This document shows positions 8,043 to 17,464 of a stretch of DNA of 64,000 bases, one piece after another. Both the position numbers and the translations under genes were made by a program. Numbering within the stretch: position 1 is the stretch's first letter; each line of letters begins with the position of its first letter. Origin of the DNA: DATKFM01 sp963810485 (GTDB lineage: Bacteria > Pseudomonadota > Alphaproteobacteria > Dongiales > Dongiaceae); NCBI GenBank assembly GCA_963810485.1, contig CAWENQ010000008.1, forward strand, positions 124,001 to 188,000, read 5' to 3'. Below the pieces are notes generated by a model. It did no database searches. It saw nothing but the letters and a program-made list of their open reading frames with translations, and was not told the DNA's origin.

Positions 8043-9615
8043 GCCGACCGGCTTCCTCGGCAGGCGCTGCGGCAGCGTCGGCCGGAATCAGCGACCGCCC
8101 GGTCATCTCCGCCGGCTGGGGCAACCCCATCAGCGCCAGCAGTGTCGGCGCGATATCGGCCAACCGGCCGTCGCGCAGCTTGCGGATCGCCGCAGCACCA
8201 TTGACCAGGATCACCGGCACGCGGTTCAGCGTGTGGGCGGTATGCGGTTCACGGGTTTGCGGGTCCTGCATGGTTTCGGCGTTGCCGTGGTCGGCGGTGA
8301 TGATCATCGCGCCGCCGTGGGCCGCCACCGCATCGCGCAGCCGGCCGAGGCAGGCATCGACGGTCTCTACCGCCTTGATCGCCGCCTGCAGATTGCCGGT
8401 ATGGCCGACCATGTCCGTGTTGGCGTAATTGACGACGATGAGGTCGAATTTGCCGCCGCGGATGGCGTCCACCAGCTTGTCCGTCACCTCGAAGGCCGAC
8501 ATCTCCGGCTGCAGGTCGTAGGTCGCTACCTTCGGCGACGGCACGAGGATGCGCTCTTCGCCGGGAAACAGCGTCTCCTCGCCGCCGTTGAGGAAAAACG
8601 TTACATGGGCGTACTTCTCGGTCTCGGCGATGCGGAGCTGGGTCATGCCGGCGTCGGCCACCACCGCGCCAAGCACATGGCTCAGCCGTTCGGCGGGAAA
8701 CAGCGCGGGCATGAACGCGTTCAGCGCGGTGGAGTATTCGCTCATGCCGAGGGCGGCGGCGAAACTCACCATGCGTGGTCGGTTGAAGGCGTCGAATTTC
8801 GGGTCCAGCAGCGCCGTCAGGATCTGGCGCGCGCGGTCGGCGCGGAAATTGGCCATCAGCACGCCGTCGCCGTCCTTCATGCCGCGATAGCCGCTCACCG
8901 AGGTGGGTTTCACGAACTCGTCGGTCTCGGCGCGACGATAAGCCGCATCGATGGCCGCCGCGGTCGTCGCCGCATTCTCGCCCTTGCCATCCACTAAAGT
9001 GTCGTAGGCGAGGGCGACGCGCTCCCACCGCTTGTCGCGGTCCATGGCGAAATAGCGGCCGCCGATGGTGGCGATGCGCGCGGCCTTGAGGCCAGCGATG
9101 CTGCGCTCGAAATCCGCCACGAAGCTGCGAGCGCTGGAGGGTGGCGTGTCGCGCCCATCGAGGAATGCGTGGATGGCGACGGGAACGCCGGCCTCATCCA
9201 GGATGCGTGCCAGGGCCGCGATATGGTCCTGGTGGGAGTGCACGCCGCCCGGCGACATCAGGCCCATCAGATGGCACGTGCCGCCGCTGGCCTTGAGCTT
9301 GCCGATGAAGGCGGTCATCGCCGGATTGGCTTTGATCTCGCCCTGGGCGATGGCGGTGTCGACGCGCGGCAGATCCTGCATCACCACCCGGCCGGCGCCG
9401 ATATTCATATGGCCAACCTCGGAATTGCCCATCTGGCCTTGCGGCAGGCCGACATGGAGTTCGGAGGCGTCGATCACACCATGGGGGCAGTCGCGCATGA
9501 AGCCGTCCCATACAGGCGTATGGGCCAGCTGGATGGCGTTGTGGTCCTGGTCGTGGCGCTCGCCCCAGCCGTCGAGGATGCAGAGGATAACGGGGCGCGG
9601 TCGTTTCGCTGACAT
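8029..9615 (-). CDS. gpmI: 2,3-bisphosphoglycerate-independent phosphoglycerate mutase
   Basis: This enzyme interconverts 3- and 2-phosphoglycerate in glycolysis and gluconeogenesis using two metal ions. The 528 aa product is full length, with the N-terminal metal motif ILDGWG (Asp15), the phosphoserine nucleophile Ser65 in GNSEVGH, the FLDGRDTPP and GRYFAMDRDKRW segments, and the C-terminal metal motifs NYANTDMVGHTG and TADHGNAE. It sits between a small lipoprotein gene and envC. The 99-base upstream gap 9616-9714 holds nothing I can name. Confidence 0.97.
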   Translation of the reverse strand: MSAKRPRPVILCILDGWGERHDQDHNAIQLAHTPVWDGFMRDCPHGVIDASELHVGLPQGQMGNSEVGHMNIGAGRVVMQDLPRVDTAIAQGEIKANPAMTAFIGKLKASGGTCHLMGLMSPGGVHSHQDHIAALARILDEAGVPVAIHAFLDGRDTPPSSARSFVADFERSIAGLKAARIATIGGRYFAMDRDKRWERVALAYDTLVDGKGENAATTAAAIDAAYRRAETDEFVKPTSVSGYRGMKDGDGVLMANFRADRARQILTALLDPKFDAFNRPRMVSFAAALGMSEYSTALNAFMPALFPAERLSHVLGAVVADAGMTQLRIAETEKYAHVTFFLNGGEETLFPGEERILVPSPKVATYDLQPEMSAFEVTDKLVDAIRGGKFDLIVVNYANTDMVGHTGNLQAAIKAVETVDACLGRLRDAVAAHGGAMIITADHGNAETMQDPQTREPHTAHTLNRVPVILVNGAAAIRKLRDGRLADIAPTLLALMGLPQPAEMTGRSLIPADAAAAPAEEAGRRASA

Positions 9616-9714
9616 GCCGGTCTATATAGCGGTTGGATTGGGGCATGGGTAGGGCAGGGCCCGTGCCGCCCCGTTAACGAATCCGTGGGATTTCCGGGCC
9701 GCTTGGCTCCGGGA

Positions 9715-10320
9715 TCAGGGGCCGAGCCGCTTGTAGTAGAAGGGCTTGGCGAACAGCACCGCGTCGTCGGCGCCGCCTAGGATATTGGCGATCGATTCCG
9801 AGGGGGCGGAGATGAAAACATCCCAATCGCCCTGGGTCTCGCCGGCGAGCTGGTTGGCTTGCACCGCCTTGGCCAGGACCTCGCCCGCGTAGGCCACCTT
9901 CAGCCGGCCGTCGCTCTCGAAGGCGATGGCGGCGAAACCATAAGGATAGTTCGCCCGCTGCGGGTATTTCTCCATCTGCGCCGTGGTGGTTCCGTCAGCG
10001 GCGGCGATGCGCAAGTTGAGGAACTGCCGCTCGCCCACGGTGGTGACAAAGCCGTCGAACACCACCCAGGTCTTCTCCTCGTGGTTGGCGACCAGGATAT
10101 CCAGATGCTTCTTGTCGTCGCCCTTGGCCAGGATATGGACGAACTCCCAGGCGCGGTTGCCCTCGCCGCCACCGTCGGCGGTCCAGACGCCCAGCAGCCG
10201 CGGCTCCTCGACCGCCGCCTCCGGCGGGCCGATGGGGTTGGTGGAGGCGACGCAGCCTGAGAGTCCGGCCGCAAGCAGCAAGCCGGCCAGGAGGCGGCTG
10301 ATCCGGTAATTCACATTCAT
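9715..10320 (-). CDS. Hypothetical lipoprotein
   Basis: The 201 aa product starts with a basic-hydrophobic signal sequence ending in a lipobox LSGC near residue 22, so it should be lipidated and periplasm-facing. The mature part is a soluble beta-rich domain (RLLGVWTADGGGEGNRAWEFVHI, TWVVFDGFVTTVGERQFLNLRI) that resembles secreted lipocalin-like or META-type folds only loosely; I do not recognise the family. The Shine-Dalgarno AGGAGA abuts the ATG at 10320 and is 6 bases from an in-frame GTG at 10314, so the GTG may be the true start. It lies between rlmH and gpmI in the same orientation. Confidence 0.75.
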   Translation of the reverse strand: MNVNYRISRLLAGLLLAAGLSGCVASTNPIGPPEAAVEEPRLLGVWTADGGGEGNRAWEFVHILAKGDDKKHLDILVANHEEKTWVVFDGFVTTVGERQFLNLRIAAADGTTTAQMEKYPQRANYPYGFAAIAFESDGRLKVAYAGEVLAKAVQANQLAGETQGDWDVFISAPSESIANILGGADDAVLFAKPFYYKRLGP

Positions 10321-10361
10321 TCTCCTGCAGGGGGATTGGAAGAAGGCAAGATAGCCGAGGA

Positions 10362-10823
10362 CTAGGCCCGGTGGTAGGGATGGCCGGCCAGGATCTGCTG
10401 GGCGCGGTAGAGCTGTTCGACCAGCATGACCCGCACCAGCATATGGGGCCAGGTCATCGCGCCCAGCGACAATAGCAGGCCGGCGCGCTTGCGGATCGAC
10501 TCGTCGAGGCCGTCGGCCCCGCCGATGACGAAAGCGGCCTGGGCCGTCCCGTTCTGTTGCCACAGGGCGATCTGTTTCGCCAACGCTTCGCTGGAGAGCG
10601 TCTTGCCCCGTTCGTCGAGCGCGATCAGGAGAGGCGCTTTGTCCGGTAGGGCGCCGAGCAGCAGCTCGGCCTCACGGGACTTGAGCTGCGGCGCAGGCAG
10701 GGGGCGGCGCTCCTCCACCTCCTTCAGCGCCAGCGGCCATTTCAGGCGTTTCTTGTATTCCTCGAACAGGGCTCGTTCCGGCCCGGCTTTCCATTTCCCG
10801 ACGGCGGCGATGGTGATGCGCAT
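10362..10823 (-). CDS. rlmH: 23S rRNA (pseudouridine-1915-N3)-methyltransferase
   Basis: RlmH is a small SPOUT-class methyltransferase that methylates pseudouridine 1915 in helix 69 of 23S rRNA using SAM. The 153 aa product has the conserved N-terminus MRITIAAVGKWK, the segment LIALDERGKTLSSE, the SAM-knot motif FVIGGADGLDESI and the tail HMLVRVMLVEQLYRA...HPYHR. Length is normal. In many Alphaproteobacteria rsfS and nadD lie directly upstream; here they do not, and an accessory patch follows at 10887-13058. Confidence 0.96.
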   Translation of the reverse strand: MRITIAAVGKWKAGPERALFEEYKKRLKWPLALKEVEERRPLPAPQLKSREAELLLGALPDKAPLLIALDERGKTLSSEALAKQIALWQQNGTAQAAFVIGGADGLDESIRKRAGLLLSLGAMTWPHMLVRVMLVEQLYRAQQILAGHPYHRA

Positions 10824-10886
10824 GACGCCGGCACGCTATCACCGCCGGTCGCGCCGGTAAAAGCGGCCGGTGTGGCCCCCGGCGGA

Positions 10887-11525
10887 TTAGGTCTTTCTGA
10901 GCTCGAGGACGCAGATCAGCGACTTCTTTGGCGAAAGCATCCCGCCCGACGCGGCGAAAGCGGTTTCCTTGACGCGATCACTCACATTGCCGCCGATCGC
11001 GATGATCTGCTGATCCGTTGCGCGCACGACAATATCGCAATGCGAGGGGTAGAAATCGTCGGGCTGCCGGTCGAATGTGATGTTGGGATCGGGATCGGTT
11101 CTCCTGCTCTTCCGCCATTGTGCGATCATGTCGCCGGGCTTGGGCTTATAGTCGGCCAGCTTGCGGCCGTAATAGGCTTTTCCCGATTTCTCGCCCTTGG
11201 TGTTGTTGATTGCCCAGCGGATATAGGCGTGATGGCCGGAACTGAAGGGGAATTCCTCAATCCGCAATCCCGCCTGCCGCATGTTCCAGCAGATGAAAGC
11301 GGCCGACCAGGCGACGTCGCTGCATCCATTCAAGCTAAGTTCGCCAAGGCCGCCTTGCCAATACTCCGCCACGCGTTTGGAACCCTGTTGGGTCTTGGGA
11401 TTGCCGACGGGCTTCTTGGGTTTTTCGGCGGATCGGGGATCGCGAATACACTCGACGAAGTCGTTGTCCTCCCACAGCGCGAGTTCACGAACCGCGGATG
11501 CCACGAGGTCTGCTGCAAAGGCCAT
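10887..11525 (-). CDS. DUF2272 (NlpC/P60-like) domain protein
   Basis: The 212 aa product matches my recollection of the DUF2272 family, which has an NlpC/P60- or CHAP-like papain fold and is thought to act on peptidoglycan. The candidate nucleophile is Cys68 in NGCSDVAWSAAFICW and the candidate histidine is His162 in SHCDIVV; PGDMI lies between them. No signal peptide is seen. The ATG at 11525 is chosen because a GGAGGT sits 4-5 bases upstream; an ATG at 11537 would place that SD inside the gene. It is the first protein of an accessory patch that also contains a YiiX-like hydrolase. Confidence 0.7.
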   Translation of the reverse strand: MAFAADLVASAVRELALWEDNDFVECIRDPRSAEKPKKPVGNPKTQQGSKRVAEYWQGGLGELSLNGCSDVAWSAAFICWNMRQAGLRIEEFPFSSGHHAYIRWAINNTKGEKSGKAYYGRKLADYKPKPGDMIAQWRKSRRTDPDPNITFDRQPDDFYPSHCDIVVRATDQQIIAIGGNVSDRVKETAFAASGGMLSPKKSLICVLELRKT

Positions 11526-11666
11526 GTCTACCTCCATGGGAAAGAAGAGGGATGCTTCGCAATGACGCGTATGGCCGCGCCGTAAAATCCGTATCCGGGC
11601 ATTTCAGCAGCAACGATGCCGGTTCTCTGTGAGAAAAGGCACAGAGACCCCGCCTTGCGTACGCCG

Positions 11667-12330
11667 CTAGAAATCCGAATAGATCAGTTCGACATCGCTA
11701 TCGGCGGCGATGGAGGCGGGGGTGACGATCGGCTGATCCTGGATGATGCGTGTGCAGGCTTCGGCGCTGCCGGCCGCCATGCAATCGGGATGCTTTTGCC
11801 AGCGTGCAGCGATCAGGGCGGTTACGGCGGCGTCGGCGATGTTGAGGTCGCGCAGCTTCTGCTCGCGGCCGAGATCGAATTCCGGCGGCGGCAAAAGCCA
11901 GGCGCGGCAGCTCGCTGCAATAGAGCGCGTCGTCGCCGAGCCTGAACAGGATGTCATAGGGCCGTCCGTAGTAGCGCTCGGCGGCGCGGAACATCGCGGC
12001 GGCTGCCTCCGGCGGCAGGTCGCGCAGGCGATAGAGTGCAAAGCGCCGGCGGTCGCCGCGGTCGATGAACTCCTCCAGCGGCGTCTCCTGCACCGGCCCG
12101 ATGGCCTCCACGACCACGGGCGTGCCGCCGTGCAGGCGGACGATGCCCATATGGGTGAATGGGCTGCCGGTGGCGGCGAGCACGGCTGCCGATTGCCGGC
12201 CGGTTGTCTGCTGGAAGATGAGATCGCCGTCGCGAAACTGCGGTGATGCCGAACCCGCGGCTCGATAGCCGATGAGCCCGGCAAGAATGCAAACCGCGAG
12301 CACGCCAAACGCGAGTTGTTTCCCTGTCAT
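11667..12330 (-). pseudogene. YiiX-like permuted NlpC/P60 hydrolase, frameshifted
   Basis: Read from ATG 12330 the gene encodes a signal/membrane segment (residues 6-25), then DGDLIFQ, His60 in SPFTHMGIV and Cys138 in LYCSEL. The histidine-before-cysteine order is that of the circularly permuted YiiX/YebB peptidoglycan hydrolases. At about 11890, just after LAFAAA, the frame shifts by one base. The continuation, EFDLGREQKLRDLNIADA to the stop at 11667, lies in another frame. Both frames show coding character up to the break, so the lesion is recent or a sequence error. The intact product would be about 220 aa. Confidence 0.7.
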
Positions 12331-12449
12331 TTGCGGCCGACCCGCCAATCAGTTGCGAATCGGACGATGGAGCTACGCATTGGCGGCAACGATGCGGCGT
12401 ATTCGCGGCGGTTCTGCGGCGGATGAAGGTTAAGCTCTTACGCCGTACC

Positions 12450-12725
12450 CTATCGGTTACTACCGCCCGCCGAATCCTGACGCTTGACCCAGGCGAGCAA
12501 CCGACGGCGGAGCGGCGGAATGTCGAGTGCGATCAGCGCAAGTCCGACAGGGATCATCCAGAATCCGAGTATCGGCAGAAATCCGGCCACGCCACCGATC
12601 ATGCAGAGAATGCCGAGGACCGATCGAACGCCGCGGGGCACGCGACGCTCGCCCCACTCAACGGCATTGCAGATCGCCGCAATCAGCTTCCCGCGAAGGG
12701 TCTTCTTCTGATCTCCCCGGTTCAT
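12450..12725 (-). CDS. Small membrane protein, PGPGW-like
   Basis: The 91 aa product has a basic N-terminus, a hydrophobic hairpin (VLGILCMIGGVAGFLPILGFWMIPVGLALIAL, in two membrane passes) and a basic tail (PPLRRRLLAWVKRQ). The glycine/proline turn FLPILGFWMIP followed by GLALIALDIP recalls the PGPGW putative transmembrane family. Its function is unknown. It starts 6 bases after the stop of the upstream small membrane gene and both are probably one transcript. Confidence 0.6.
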   Translation of the reverse strand: MNRGDQKKTLRGKLIAAICNAVEWGERRVPRGVRSVLGILCMIGGVAGFLPILGFWMIPVGLALIALDIPPLRRRLLAWVKRQDSAGGSNR

Positions 12726-12731
12726 TAATTG

Positions 12732-13058
12732 TCAGCGCCGGCGGTGCAATTTAGCGGACACAGGCAACTCGGCTGGTGTCAGCCTCGGCTGATCGAGCGG
12801 CTGTCGAGCGCCGCTACGGCCGCCGTGATGAGCGAGCAGGCCGATCGCTGTCGCAACCACGAGGGGGATGGTGGTCATCAGCGAACCCGCAATAAGAATA
12901 GCGACAGCGCCAATCGGCTCTGACGAAGCGGCAACCAAAGTGCCGATGCCGCCCGTATCGGTCGCCAGGAGCATTGCAACAACAATCAAGCCAGCAAGGC
13001 AGCCGAGGAAGCACTGGGCCAGGAGATAGCGGGGAATCTGCGAGGGTGTCCTTGCCAT
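12732..13058 (-). CDS. Small hypothetical membrane protein
   Basis: The 108 aa product has two predicted membrane helices (CFLGCLAGLIVVAMLLA near 16-32 and AVAILIAGSLMTTIPLVVATAIGLL near 51-75) and a polar, basic C-terminus. I recognise no family. No clear Shine-Dalgarno precedes ATG 13058. It is the first gene of a two-gene unit with the PGPGW-like protein. The gap 13059-13247 separates it from a divergent glutamine synthetase-like gene and must carry both promoters; I see no obvious motif there. Confidence 0.5.
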   Translation of the reverse strand: MARTPSQIPRYLLAQCFLGCLAGLIVVAMLLATDTGGIGTLVAASSEPIGAVAILIAGSLMTTIPLVVATAIGLLAHHGGRSGARQPLDQPRLTPAELPVSAKLHRRR

Positions 13059-13247
13059 CTATTAGGAACGCGCAAGACGCAACGACAGTTCCGTGCACCA
13101 CGTCCGTCATCGTGGCGCACCTAGAGCGGACAGCCTTTGTCGTTGCACTGCGGAATTTCTGCTGGCTGCATTGCTTGCCATGGGGCCAGTGCGCTACCGA
13201 TATGCGGCAGCGGCTGCCACATCTGCAGGACCGTGGGGGAGGGCTTC

Positions 13248-14561
13248 GTGCTTCGCGACGAGTTGATCATGTTCTGCTACAGCGACATCGCGGCCCAGGT
13301 CCGGGGCAAGGGTTTCCCTGCAAAGGACCTGGAGGCGCGGCTGACCAAGGGTATCGGCTGGACCCCCACCAACATCGCCATCTCCGCCTTCGGCCCGATC
13401 GGCAACAGTCCCTTTGGGCCGTTCGGCGACCTGTTGCTGATGCCGGACCCGGCCACCAAGGTGCGGGTGGATTTCGGCGACGGTTCGCCACCGGAGCATT
13501 TCTACCTCTGCGATGTCGTCAATACCGATTGCACGCCCTGGGACTGCTGCCCCCGTACCTTCCTGAAGCGCGCGCTGGCCGCGCTGGAGCAGGAAACCGG
13601 GCTGCGCCTGCTGGGGGCGCTGGAACAGGAATTCGTCTATAGCGGCGCCGAGGCCAATATCGCCGGCGCTTACAGCCTGGGTTCGGTGCGGCGCCATGGC
13701 GAGTTCGGCGCCGCGTTCCTCCATGCGCTCCGCATGGCCGGCGTGGATGTGGATTCCTACATGCCGGAATTTGGCGTTCAGCAATACGAGGTGACCTATC
13801 GCCCGAGCGACCCGGTGCGTGCCGCCGACTGCGCGCTTGTCGTCCGCGAGATCGCCCGCGCCACCGCGCACCGCCTGGGACATAAGGCGACCTTCGCGCC
13901 GATGGTCAGCACCGGCGGCGTCGGCAGCGGCGTGCATATCCATCTCAGCCTGTGGGACAAGGCCGGCCGTCCCGTCACCTACGATGCCGGCGCGCCCTAC
14001 GGCCTCGGCGCGGTTGCCGGCCAGTTCGTCGCGGGAATCATCGCCCATATGCCCGCACTCTGCGCGGTGACGGCGCCGAGCGTGGTGTCTTACTTGCGGC
14101 TGACGCCCCACCGCTGGAGTGCCGCCTACAACAATCTGGGCTATCGCGACCGCGAGGCGGCGGTGCGCATTGCGCCGGTTTTCGAGACGCCGGGCGCCGA
14201 TCCGGCGGCACAATACAATTTCGAGTATCGCGCCGCCGATGCCACCGCCAATCCCTATCTGGCGCTGGCGCTGCTGGTGCAGGCGGGGCTGGACGGCATC
14301 CGGCGCAAGCTGCCGACGCCGCCGGTGACCGAGACCGACCCCGAGACCATGAGCGCCGAGGAGCGCCGGGGGCGCGGCCTCGCCAGGCTGCCGCAGTCCC
14401 TCGGCGAGGCGCTGGATGCGCTGGAAGCCGATGCAACCCTGCGCGGCTGGTTTCCGCCGCCGCTCTACGAGGCCTACAGCCGCTACAAACGCTGGGAGCT
14501 GGATTACATCGGCAAGCTGCCGCCGGACGAGCAATGCCGGCTATATGTCGAAGGCTACTAG
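13248..14561 (+). CDS. Glutamine synthetase family protein
   Basis: The 437 aa product has the full catalytic domain: EQEFVY with the metal-binding glutamates, PEFGVQQYEV, GSGVHIHLSL with the metal histidine, and RLTPHRWSAAYNNLGYRDRE with the glutamate- and ATP-binding arginines. It therefore ligates ammonia or an amine to a glutamate-like acid using ATP. The short N-terminal domain and the divergence from housekeeping GlnA suggest a gamma-glutamyl-amine/polyamine synthetase-type role rather than primary assimilation; the substrate cannot be read from sequence. Start GTG 13248 has GGGAGG 5 bases upstream and gives the expected N-terminus MLRDELIMFCYSD. Confidence 0.85.
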   Translation: MLRDELIMFCYSDIAAQVRGKGFPAKDLEARLTKGIGWTPTNIAISAFGPIGNSPFGPFGDLLLMPDPATKVRVDFGDGSPPEHFYLCDVVNTDCTPWDCCPRTFLKRALAALEQETGLRLLGALEQEFVYSGAEANIAGAYSLGSVRRHGEFGAAFLHALRMAGVDVDSYMPEFGVQQYEVTYRPSDPVRAADCALVVREIARATAHRLGHKATFAPMVSTGGVGSGVHIHLSLWDKAGRPVTYDAGAPYGLGAVAGQFVAGIIAHMPALCAVTAPSVVSYLRLTPHRWSAAYNNLGYRDREAAVRIAPVFETPGADPAAQYNFEYRAADATANPYLALALLVQAGLDGIRRKLPTPPVTETDPETMSAEERRGRGLARLPQSLGEALDALEADATLRGWFPPPLYEAYSRYKRWELDYIGKLPPDEQCRLYVEGY

Positions 14562-14670
14562 CGAGACCGCTGTTCTGCGCCGAGTGCGCGCCCGCTGGGT
14601 CGTCTCCACTGCATTTCGTCGAATAGGAGTCAGGCCGGCCCGGTCTACAGGCAGGCCCGACCAATCCCCT

Positions 14671-15072
14671 TTACAGCACGTTGGTCGTAACCTCGATATT
14701 GCCGCGGGTCGCCTTGGAGTACGGGCAGATGCCATGCGCCGCCTCGACCAGCTGTTGCGCGGTCTCGCGGTCCACGCCGGGCACGGTGACATTCAGGCGC
14801 GCCCGCAGGAAGTAGCCACCGTCGCCGAGGTTCAGATCGATTTCGGCATCGACCGCCGGCGTGGCCGGCAGCTTGATCTTCCGCTGGCCGGCGGCAACCT
14901 CGATCGCGCCGATGAAGCAGGCCGACCAGGCGACGGCGAAGAGGTTCTCGGCGGCCGGGTGCGGCTGCGGCAGCTTGATGTCGAGGAAGTTGTCGCTGCT
15001 GCGGGCGGCGCCTTCGCGGCCGCCCGTGGTGTGGGCCCGGCCGGTGAAGAGGGTTTTTTCTTTCGTGGGCAT
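14671..15072 (-). CDS. ohr: Organic hydroperoxide resistance protein, Ohr/OsmC family
   Basis: Ohr is a thiol peroxidase that reduces organic hydroperoxides. The 133 aa product has both redox cysteines: Cys52 in AVAWSACFIGAIE and Cys116 in HGICPYSKAT. Length and motifs are typical of Ohr. It is transcribed divergently from the MarR-type gene ohrR, with two palindromic operators between them (15109-15125 and 15164-15178), so peroxide-controlled derepression is very likely. The 14562-14670 gap separates it from the convergent glutamine synthetase-like gene and shows nothing notable. Confidence 0.95.
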   Translation of the reverse strand: MPTKEKTLFTGRAHTTGGREGAARSSDNFLDIKLPQPHPAAENLFAVAWSACFIGAIEVAAGQRKIKLPATPAVDAEIDLNLGDGGYFLRARLNVTVPGVDRETAQQLVEAAHGICPYSKATRGNIEVTTNVL

Positions 15073-15108
15073 GGCTGTTTTCCTTCTGAAAGATGAACTG
15101 TTAATCGG

Positions 15109-15125
15109 ATACGATTAAATCGTAT
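15109..15125. promoter_or_regulatory. OhrR-type operator 1 (ohr-proximal)
   Basis: The sequence ATACGATTAAATCGTAT is a perfect 8+1+8 inverted repeat, 37 bases upstream of the ohr start. Its core CGATT-W-AATCG resembles the AT-rich palindromes bound by OhrR proteins in other bacteria. Assignment rests on sequence form and on position in the ohr/ohrR gap. Confidence 0.8.
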
Positions 15126-15163
15126 GCGAGTGATATAGCGGCTTCGGGATGGCTTGTCAAGCT

Positions 15164-15178
15164 TGCGATTTAATCGCA
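15164..15178. promoter_or_regulatory. OhrR-type operator 2 (ohrR-proximal)
   Basis: The sequence TGCGATTTAATCGCA is a perfect 7+1+7 inverted repeat with the same CGATT-W-AATCG core as operator 1. The two centres are 54 bases apart, about five helical turns. It lies 55 bases upstream of ohrR, so it probably serves autoregulation. Confidence 0.78.
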
Positions 15179-15232
15179 TGCGATATATATTAGGCCCAAG
15201 CGATCACCTTTTCGTGTGAGGAGAAGGACCCC

Positions 15233-15691
15233 ATGAAATCCAGAGAGGCGAAGAAGCCGGCCAACCCCAGGCTCGACGACTTCCTGTGTTTTGCCATTTA
15301 TTCAGCCAACTTAGCCTTTGGGCGGGCTTACAAGCCGATCCTGGAGCAGCTCGGCCTGACCTACCCCCAGTACATCGCCATCGTGGCACTGTCTGAAGAG
15401 GACAACCAGACCGTCAGCAGCCTGGGCGAAAAGATGTTCCTGGAATCCAACACGCTGACGCCCCTGCTCAAGAAGCTCGAGGCCATGGGGTATGTGCGCC
15501 GCCGGCGCGACGCTGCGGACGAGCGCCAGGTGGTGGTCAGCCTGACCGACGCCGGCCGCCGCTTGCGCGACAAAACGTTCAGCACGAACCTGATGAAGGC
15601 GTCGGGCCTGAGCGCCGAGGATTTCCCGAAGGTGCAGCGCTCGGTCGTCGCTCTCCGCGACAACCTCCTGAAGGCGGCCCAGGAAGAATGA
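15233..15691 (+). CDS. ohrR: MarR-family peroxide sensor OhrR
   Basis: OhrR represses ohr until an N-terminal cysteine is oxidised by an organic hydroperoxide. The 152 aa product keeps that cysteine (Cys19 in DDFLCFAIYSAN) and a winged helix-turn-helix (YIAIVALSEEDNQTVSSLGEKMFLESNTLTPLLKKLEAMGYVRRRRDAADERQ, described here by its ends at residues 44-97). AGGAGAAGG precedes the ATG at good spacing. Divergent orientation to ohr and the two operators between them make the function secure. Confidence 0.93.
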   Translation: MKSREAKKPANPRLDDFLCFAIYSANLAFGRAYKPILEQLGLTYPQYIAIVALSEEDNQTVSSLGEKMFLESNTLTPLLKKLEAMGYVRRRRDAADERQVVVSLTDAGRRLRDKTFSTNLMKASGLSAEDFPKVQRSVVALRDNLLKAAQEE

Positions 15692-15805
15692 CCGTGCCGT
15701 CAGCCTGCGCGGCCTGCTTCCCTTGCCCGCGATGTGACAGACCTCCAGTATGATGTCCCCAAATCCGTCGAACGGATGGGGATGATCGAGGGCAGGGGGC
15801 GATCC

Positions 15806-16576
15806 ATGGACTTCAAGGGCAAAAAAATCCTCGTCACCGGGGGCACGCGCGGCATCGGACGCGCTGCGGTCGAAGCGTTCCTGAGCGCCGGCGCCCGGGT
15901 GGCCGTGAACGGCAGCAGCGAAGCGTCCGTCGCCAAGACCCTGGCCGAACTCGGCGCTGGGGATAGGGCGGTTGCCGCACCGGGAAATCTCGGCCTCGTC
16001 GCCGATTGCCAGCGTGTCGTCGAGGGCGCGATCGCCAGGCTCCAGGGGCTTGACGTGCTGGTCAACAATGCGGGGATCGGCGGCGCCGGCCTCAAGATCG
16101 AAGAGACGACCGAGGACGACTGGAACGAGATGCTCAACGTGAATCTTCGCGCGGTCTTCTTCTGCACCAAGCACGCCTTGCCGGCGCTCCGGGCGAGCAA
16201 GGGGAATATCGTCAATGTCGCGTCGATCCTGGGGCTCGGCGGCCGGGGCACGGGCCTGACGCTCTACTGCGCCTCCAAGGGCGGGGTGGTGAATATGAGC
16301 AGGGATCTCGCCATGGAACTGGCGCCCGACATCCGCGTCAATTGCGTCTGCCCGGGCGCGGTCGATACGGAGATGCTGCAGGATCTGGGCCGCGCCCTGG
16401 GCAACGGCGACGTTGCCGCCGGCTATGCCATCCTGACGCAGAACAGGCCGGTGAAGCGCGTGGCCAAGGCCTCGGAAATCGCCAATTCGATTCTCTATCT
16501 CGCGTCCGATCTCGCCAGCTTCGTCACCGGCTCGACCCACGCCGTCGATGGCGGCGTGACGGCAAGGGCGGGGTAA
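15806..16576 (+). CDS. Short-chain dehydrogenase/reductase
   Basis: The 256 aa product is a classical SDR: TGGTRGIG nucleotide-binding motif near residue 12, NNAG near 89, and catalytic Tyr/Lys in the YCASK segment, with the C-terminal VDGGVT motif. Residues around the motif suggest NAD(P) use, but the substrate is unknown. The ATG at 15806 is chosen because AGGGGG lies 7 bases upstream and the protein then starts MDFKGKKILVTGG; an ATG at 15734 would add 24 residues without family character. It converges with the corrinoid protein gene 7 bases downstream. Confidence 0.85.
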   Translation: MDFKGKKILVTGGTRGIGRAAVEAFLSAGARVAVNGSSEASVAKTLAELGAGDRAVAAPGNLGLVADCQRVVEGAIARLQGLDVLVNNAGIGGAGLKIEETTEDDWNEMLNVNLRAVFFCTKHALPALRASKGNIVNVASILGLGGRGTGLTLYCASKGGVVNMSRDLAMELAPDIRVNCVCPGAVDTEMLQDLGRALGNGDVAAGYAILTQNRPVKRVAKASEIANSILYLASDLASFVTGSTHAVDGGVTARAG

Positions 16577-16583
16577 CGGAGCG

Positions 16584-17291
<708 letters not shown>

Positions 17292-17464
17292 GGGTGGGGG
17301 TCCTGAGGGCTTTCTGCGGCAGGGGCGGGAGCATTAATCCTGCGGAATCTTACATTTAGGGCACGCTAGTCAAGGGCCCCGGGAAAGCCCGTGCCGCCGC
17401 GACGGACTCTGGCGGTCGGGCGACATGGCTGGTCAGGGTGCGACATGAGTTGGTTTCGGCGAGC

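Noticed and set aside
6735..8204. Long open frame antisense to envC
   Set aside because: High-GC shadow of a well-identified gene; no family motifs and very high His/Gln/Leu/Gly content.
10887..13058. Prophage or transposon island
   Set aside because: No integrase, transposase, tRNA gene or flanking direct repeat could be found, and base composition is similar to that of neighbours.
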